DNA of 64,000 nt from assembly GCF_003268275.1 (NCBI RefSeq), contig NZ_QLYR01000004.1:1-64000 (forward strand), given 5' to 3'. The DNA comes from Hydrogeniiclostridium mannosilyticum. Lineage in GTDB: Bacteria > Bacillota > Clostridia > Oscillospirales > Acutalibacteraceae. Numbering within the stretch: position 1 is the stretch's first letter; each line of letters opens with the position of its first letter. A model generated the notes under the pieces. The model ran no database searches and was not told the DNA's origin. It was given only the letters and a program-made list of their open reading frames with translations. The translations under genes were made by a program, and so were the position numbers. This document shows, one piece after another, positions 62,816-64,000 of this stretch.

Positions 62816-63886
62816 ATGAATTATGTAGAAGGATATCAGGACCATGGAATTATCATCCGCCCCGACAAGGAGGGCGAGCCCTTTTTCAGTGTTGACGGCG
62901 GCGGCATTCGCGAGGCCATCATCAACCGGGAGAACGGAAAATACTACCTTTTTTACGACGGGGCCATCCCCGGCGCACGGCCGGACAGCTACTGGATGGC
63001 CTGCCTCGCTGAAAGCGAGGACCTCGTCCACTGGAAAAAGCTGGGCCGCGTCCTGAACGTCTCGCCGGACGGCAGCGGCGCACTCGACACCCGCACCGCT
63101 ACCTCCCCCTGGGTCTACTTCGACGGGGAGCGTTGGCACATGTACTACATCGGCTCTCCCGCCTGCAGCGAGGAGGGCGTCCCCGCCTGCCCCTACTACA
63201 CGCTTTATGCATCCGCCGGGCAGCTCACCGGCCCCTGGAAGAAGCGGATCGACGAGCCCGGCAAGGAAAAGCACGTCTGCTTTATGACCAAGCCCAACAG
63301 CTGGATGGACTTTACCGCCTCCGCCGGCCATGTGCTGGAAAACCCCAACTGGCAGGGCCCGGGCGACCGGGAAAACGACCGCTATATCATGTATTTCAGC
63401 GGCTCCTGCCTGCCGCCCATGGAGCGCTCGCTCGGCATTGCCACCACCAATGACCTGGCGCGTACGGACGACTACGACGCACCGGACCCCAACCACTGGC
63501 ATATCCAGCCGGAGCCCATCCTGCCGCCTGAAATAGACCTGGAAAATTCCTCCGTCTACTATGAGGAGGCCAACGGCACCTACTTCCTCTTTACCAACCA
63601 CATCAAGGACAACAGCTACACAGACGCCGTCTATGTCTACAGCTCCAAGGACCCCTTCCACTGGGATCCGGCCTGCGGGCGCATTTTAGTCGACGCAAGC
63701 AACAGCACCTGGGCGCATGGGGCCATCGGCATGCCGACGGTCATTAAGACCGCCCCGAATACGCTCTCCATTGTCTACGACGGCGTGGAGGGCAGCGGCT
63801 GCGGCCACCTGAACCGCTGCATCGGCCTGGGGACGCTTCCCCTCCCCCTAAAGCCCTTTGAAAAAATTCCCCTTGAAAGGGATTGA
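62816..63886 (+). CDS. Beta-propeller glycosidase (GH43/GH32/GH117-like)
   Basis: 356 residues from the ATG at 62816 (GGGAGG 9 nt upstream). Repeated blade motifs of the five-bladed fold are visible: YYLFYDGA, LVHWKKLGRV, WHMYYIGSPA, RYIMYFSG, YFLFTNHIKD, WAHGAIGMPTV. No signal peptide, so it acts inside the cell on imported oligosaccharides. The GH family cannot be fixed by eye. Confidence 0.82.
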   Translation: MNYVEGYQDHGIIIRPDKEGEPFFSVDGGGIREAIINRENGKYYLFYDGAIPGARPDSYWMACLAESEDLVHWKKLGRVLNVSPDGSGALDTRTATSPWVYFDGERWHMYYIGSPACSEEGVPACPYYTLYASAGQLTGPWKKRIDEPGKEKHVCFMTKPNSWMDFTASAGHVLENPNWQGPGDRENDRYIMYFSGSCLPPMERSLGIATTNDLARTDDYDAPDPNHWHIQPEPILPPEIDLENSSVYYEEANGTYFLFTNHIKDNSYTDAVYVYSSKDPFHWDPACGRILVDASNSTWAHGAIGMPTVIKTAPNTLSIVYDGVEGSGCGHLNRCIGLGTLPLPLKPFEKIPLERD

Positions 63887-63930
63887 CCGGGCCGCGCCGG
63901 CCCGAACCACAGCTTTGAAAGGAAGCCGAC

Positions 63931-64000
63931 ATGGACACCATCGACACATTTGACAACCGTCTGAAATATTACCATTTCCTGCTCTGCCGGGATAACCTGG
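63931..64000 (+). CDS. Unidentified gene, 5' end only
   Basis: 23 codons are visible (starts MDTIDTFDNRLKYYHFLL) with AAAGGA upstream. It continues the plus-strand operon beyond the window. Too short to assign. Confidence 0.55.
   Translation, partial: MDTIDTFDNRLKYYHFLLCRDNL

Overview
The window looks like a chromosome segment of a low-to-mid GC Gram-positive anaerobe of the class Clostridia, probably a gut Oscillospirales relative. Supporting signs are a T-box leader before hisS-aspS, a DUF4321-maf-mreBCD-mrdA cluster, ftsEX followed by an M23 hydrolase and an S41-type protein, greA-lysS, and consensus SigA promoters. No rRNA, tRNA, CRISPR array or intact insertion sequence was seen. The species cannot be named from sequence alone.

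Region 1 (1-11.7 kb, minus strand) is a haem/iron acquisition locus. In transcription order it holds a 1739-residue LRR/NEAT surface protein, a membrane-anchored Shp-like haem-binding protein, a haem-type ABC importer (lipoprotein, permease, ATPase), a DtxR/MntR-family regulator and the start of an ABC exporter-fold protein. Gene order and conserved ligand residues match the streptococcal shr-shp-hts (sia) operon. A second metalloregulator-like gene lies upstream. The long structured leader between them carries two promoters, tandem repeats, competing inverted repeats and a small leader ORF. The two units share a GTTAG-N6-CTAAC palindrome.

Region 2 (11.7-31.3 kb, minus strand) is a mobile-element module: ParM/ParR-like segregation genes, DUF2786, a PP-loop (PAPS-reductase-like) protein, Cys-rich hypotheticals, YopX, a fused N6-methylase/helicase, a sigma-like factor, DUF932 and SSB. 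A perfect-consensus promoter precedes ssb. No relaxase, integrase or secretion genes are visible, and several genes are broken: DUF932 by a stop, an ADP-ribosyltransferase by a frameshift, an AbiEi-like protein by truncation. The border with core DNA is near 31.3-31.6 kb.

Region 3 (31.6-60 kb, mostly minus) is core genome: queH, aspS, hisS with its T-box, mgsA, minD, mrdA, mreDCB, maf, ilvD, lysS, greA, a degenerate S41 protein, an M23 hydrolase, ftsX, ftsE, a PucR-type regulator and an EF-G-like GTPase split by a one-base frameshift. The ftsEX-hydrolase operon has three TGTWAH-N5 repeats upstream that match the WalR/VicR box.

Region 4 (60.2-64 kb, plus strand) starts a divergent operon: MTA/SAH nucleosidase, cyclase-family hydrolase, xylose-isomerase-like TIM barrel, a beta-propeller glycosidase and a truncated gene at the window edge.
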